From Paracoccaceae bacterium (GTDB lineage Bacteria > Pseudomonadota > Alphaproteobacteria > Rhodobacterales > Rhodobacteraceae), in the NCBI GenBank assembly GCA_023263735.1, contig JALQUQ010000118.1, forward strand, positions 1 through 7,976: DNA of 7,976 bases, given 5' to 3'. Positions 5,972 to 7,976 of this stretch are shown here, in pieces; positions within the stretch are counted from its first letter, which is position 1, and the number at the start of each line of letters is the position of its first letter. Position numbers and translations under genes: made by a program. The notes below the pieces were generated by a model, which had not been told where the DNA came from, ran no database searches, and was given only the letters and a program-made list of their open reading frames with translations.

Positions 5972-7003
5972 TCAGACGGATTCCGGCAGATAAAGATCGG
6001 GTTGCAGGAAATGCTGCCCAGCCATGGCCGGAGGGCCGTTGCGCACCGCATCGGCGATGATGGCGATCAGGTCGGCGCACAGCTTGGGCAGGGGGGTTCC
6101 GATCACCATGGTGGCATAGCGCGACACAAGCGCCGACCGGCTTTCAGGCGTCAGCTCATTCACGACCAAGGCCACGTCGCCGGGGCTGCGAACCTCACGC
6201 AGGGCGGCGATGGCCCCCTCCATCCCGCCGCCCGCGCAATAGATGCCGCGCAAATCGGGGTGACGGCTGAGCAGGTCTAGCGTCGCCTCATAGGTCAATT
6301 GCCGGGTTTCAAGGTTGACCAAGGTGTCAAGGATCGTGAACTGCGGCGCATATTCCCTGAAATAGCTGCGGAAGCCGGTTTCGCGCAATTCGTGGCCGTG
6401 CCAGCGGTACCCGCCGACGAAAACGGCAATTTTCCCCGCGTCGCGTGTGGTTTGCGCGATGATATGGGCGGCGATCCGGCCGACTTTGATGTTGTTCAGG
6501 CCCAGATAATTCTGGCGCACGCCCTGAGCAAAGTCGTTCAGCAGCGCAAAGCAGGGGATGCCGCTGGCATTCAGGCGGAGCACCGCTTCGGTCACTTCGG
6601 GATGGGTGACGGCGGTTGCGGCGATGGCATCGACCGATCCGCCAAAGCTTTCCATGAGGCGGGCGAATTCTGCGGGCGATTGCGAGGCCGAAAATTCCAT
6701 TTGAACCGTGACGCGGACGCCCGCGGCCTGCGCGGCGGCGCGCTCGATCTCGGCCTTGAAGTTCTGGTAAAAGGCCTGCCGTTCCTTGTGCAGAACGATG
6801 CCGATGCGCAGGCGCGGCAATTCGGCCTGCACCCGTTGGGCGATCAGCGGGGCCGCGTGATAGCCGATCTTGCGCGCCGCATCATAGACCCGGCGGGCCG
6901 TATCCTCGCGCACGGTTTCGCGGGCGTTCAAGACGCGATCGACCGTGGCCGTTGAAACGCCCGCTTCCTGAGCGACATCGTGAATGGTCGGGCGTTTGGC
7001 CAT
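5972..7003 (-). CDS. LacI-family transcriptional regulator
   Basis: This is a 343-residue cytoplasmic regulator with an N-terminal LacI helix-turn-helix (TIHDVAQEAGVSTATVDRVLN, about residues 6-26). A hinge follows near residues 48-62, then a periplasmic-binding-protein-like effector domain starting at RLRIGIVLHKE (64-74). The recognition helix reads ATVDRV, with Asp22 where many LacI proteins have Ser; this is seen in a recognised subgroup of alphaproteobacterial regulators. The ATG at 7003 is chosen because it begins the typical MAKRPTIHDVA start and has AAGG 8 bases upstream; a GTG at 7012 would add only three residues. It lies upstream of the importer genes on the same strand and divergent from the desaturase, so it probably controls one or both, sensing the imported compound or a product. 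Whether it represses or activates is not visible. Confidence 0.93.
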   Translation of the reverse strand: MAKRPTIHDVAQEAGVSTATVDRVLNARETVREDTARRVYDAARKIGYHAAPLIAQRVQAELPRLRIGIVLHKERQAFYQNFKAEIERAAAQAAGVRVTVQMEFSASQSPAEFARLMESFGGSVDAIAATAVTHPEVTEAVLRLNASGIPCFALLNDFAQGVRQNYLGLNNIKVGRIAAHIIAQTTRDAGKIAVFVGGYRWHGHELRETGFRSYFREYAPQFTILDTLVNLETRQLTYEATLDLLSRHPDLRGIYCAGGGMEGAIAALREVRSPGDVALVVNELTPESRSALVSRYATMVIGTPLPKLCADLIAIIADAVRNGPPAMAGQHFLQPDLYLPESV

Positions 7004-7169
7004 GGCGTACACCTTGATGTATTTGCATCATCAGTTTCGCGATCTGTGATGGATAATGATGAAATTTGCAAGCACTCACTAGGTCGTCGCCCAAAGTTGT
7101 GGCTATCGCTAGGGCAGGACGTCATGCGCTGCCGTTTCGATGGTTGCGCGAGGGGAGGGAAAATCGACG
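7004..7169. promoter_or_regulatory. Divergent promoter/operator region between the regulator and the desaturase gene
   Basis: This gap separates two divergent genes and is A/T-richer than its surroundings between about 7015 and 7075. It holds an interrupted palindrome, CATCATCAG (7026-7034) against CTGTGATG (7044-7051), with one bulged base around a core containing TCGCGA (7037-7042). Two direct copies of ATTTGCA lie at 7021-7027 and 7064-7070, 43 bases apart. GATAAT (7052-7057) could be a plus-strand -10 box, but no good -35 lies at the right distance. These are candidate operator and promoter parts for regulator autocontrol and for the desaturase; none is certain. Confidence 0.42.
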
Positions 7170-7967
7170 ATGGGAAAACGCGACTACAGTTTGCTGGGGC
7201 CCGACGCACGGCGCGCGGTTGAAACCGGGCTGGCCGCGGCCGAATGGTATCATTCCGAAGTGCCCCGCAAAGAGATGAAGGCGCTGATGCAGCGGTCGGA
7301 CGGCCCGGCGATCCGCGATACGATCATTCTGGTCGCGGCGATGCTGATCTGCCTTGGCCTTGGCATGGCCCTGTGGCCAAGCTGGTGGTCGGCGCCGTTC
7401 TGGCTGGGATATGGGGTGCTTTACGGCAGTGCGATGGACAGCCGCTGGCATGAGTGCAGCCACGGAACGGCCTTCAAGACGCCTTGGATGAACAATGTGG
7501 TCTATCATTTCGCCAGCTTTTGCATGGTGCGAAACCCGGTGACGTGGCGGTGGAGCCATGCCCGTCACCACACCGATACGATCATCGTGGGCCGCGATCC
7601 TGAAATCGCGATCATGCGCCCGACCGAGTTTCTGAAGGTGATCGCCAATTTCTTTGGCCTTTTTGATGCGGTGAATGGCTGGCGACGCATGCTCTATAAC
7701 GCCTTTGTCGGCGTGCACCCGGAAGAGGCGACCTTTATCCCCGTCTCCGAGCAGCCCAAGGTGGTTTGGGTGGCCCGGCTGTGGGTCGCGATTTACGCGG
7801 TCACGCTGGTGCTGGCGGTTTCGATGCAGTCGGTCCTGCCGCTGATGGTTGTCGGGCTACCGCGCCTGTACGGGGCTTGGCATCATGTGATGACGGGTTT
7901 GCTGCAACACGCGCTGCAAGTTGGCTTGCAAGCGTTCGAGTTGACCTCGTGCATCGGCTTGCTTTAA
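7170..7967 (+). CDS. MocD-like membrane fatty-acid-desaturase/hydroxylase family protein, C-terminally truncated or disrupted
   Basis: This is a membrane di-iron oxygenase of the fatty acid desaturase superfamily, most like MocD of rhizopine catabolism from memory of the family. MocD is reported to act with ferredoxin MocE and reductase MocF to demethylate 3-O-methyl-scyllo-inosamine. The conserved N-terminal segment (AAEWYHSEVPRKEMKALMQR, about 24-43) is followed by hydrophobic segments at about 48-70 and 72-85. The first histidine box HECSH is at residues 94-98 and the second HARHH at 130-134. The pair His238-His239 lies in GLPRLYGAWHHVMTGLLQH. After Ala248 the sequence stops looking like the family. 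It runs LQVGLQAF and on to a stop at residue 265, so the third box (typically HVEHH) and about 100 residues are missing. As written it should be inactive. The ATG at 7170 follows a strong AGGGGAGGG site (7151-7159); the ATG at 7140 has none. Confidence 0.82.
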   Translation: MGKRDYSLLGPDARRAVETGLAAAEWYHSEVPRKEMKALMQRSDGPAIRDTIILVAAMLICLGLGMALWPSWWSAPFWLGYGVLYGSAMDSRWHECSHGTAFKTPWMNNVVYHFASFCMVRNPVTWRWSHARHHTDTIIVGRDPEIAIMRPTEFLKVIANFFGLFDAVNGWRRMLYNAFVGVHPEEATFIPVSEQPKVVWVARLWVAIYAVTLVLAVSMQSVLPLMVVGLPRLYGAWHHVMTGLLQHALQVGLQAFELTSCIGLL

Positions 7968-7976
7968 AAAATCAAT
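7911..7976. other. Non-homologous tail at the window edge with 12-base periodicity
   Basis: From about 7911 the desaturase sequence is replaced by unrelated bases. Three consecutive 12-base units align: CTGCAACACGCG (7902-7913), CTGCAAGTTGGC (7914-7925) and TTGCAAGCGTTC (7926-7937), sharing TGCAA at the same phase. CTTGCAAG (7925-7932) is palindromic. The last bases (TAAAAAATCAAT) are unusually A-rich for this DNA. This could be the end of an inserted mobile element, a recombination junction or an assembly edge; no transposase or target duplication can be seen within the window. Confidence 0.4.

Noticed and set aside
7140..7169. Upstream ATG for the desaturase
   Set aside because: There is no ribosome site before it, and the strong AGGGGAGGG lies between it and the ATG at 7170.
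1..7976. CRISPR array, tRNA or rRNA genes, or a transposase gene
   Set aside because: I saw no regularly spaced repeats of CRISPR type, no tRNA- or rRNA-like segments and no transposase motif anywhere in the window.

Overview
The window is high-GC DNA with tightly packed bacterial genes. The protein style (alanine-rich, YebC/TACO1-type, CUT2 sugar importer, LacI regulator, MocD-like desaturase) suggests an alphaproteobacterium, most likely a member of the Rhodobacterales. This is an inference from protein resemblance; no rRNA or other marker gene is present.

Left part, plus strand (1-2620). The window opens inside a small putative lipoprotein: an Ala-Gly-Cys lipobox is visible at bases 2-10, so its true start lies upstream. 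It is followed 33 bases later by a phosphomannomutase/phosphoglucomutase-family enzyme. A spacer with a large hairpin then leads to yebC, a translation/transcription factor of the YebC/PmpR/TACO1 family. A clean intrinsic terminator closes this housekeeping block, and a second hairpin terminator facing the other way closes the minus-strand operon that converges on it.

Central part, minus strand (2635-7003, read right to left). This is a complete sugar-import locus: a LacI-family regulator, a 371-base spacer, a periplasmic binding protein with a signal peptide, a spacer carrying a strong hairpin followed by four T's, a CUT2-type permease, and a single-domain ABC ATPase that starts 4 bases after the permease stop. 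The ATPase is half the usual CUT2 length, so it should work as a homodimer, as in the fructose importer FrcBCA.

Right end, plus strand (7004-7976). Divergent from the regulator is a membrane di-iron desaturase/hydroxylase that resembles MocD of rhizopine (methylated inosamine) catabolism. The first two histidine boxes are intact. After residue 248 the protein departs from the family, carries a short 12-base periodic stretch, and stops without the third histidine box. The window ends 9 bases later, so this may be a real truncation, a mobile-element junction or an assembly edge.

Taken together, the importer, the regulator and the MocD-like oxygenase suggest a locus for uptake and oxidative demethylation of an inositol-like or methylated cyclitol compound. 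The substrate cannot be read from the sequence and this is a hypothesis.
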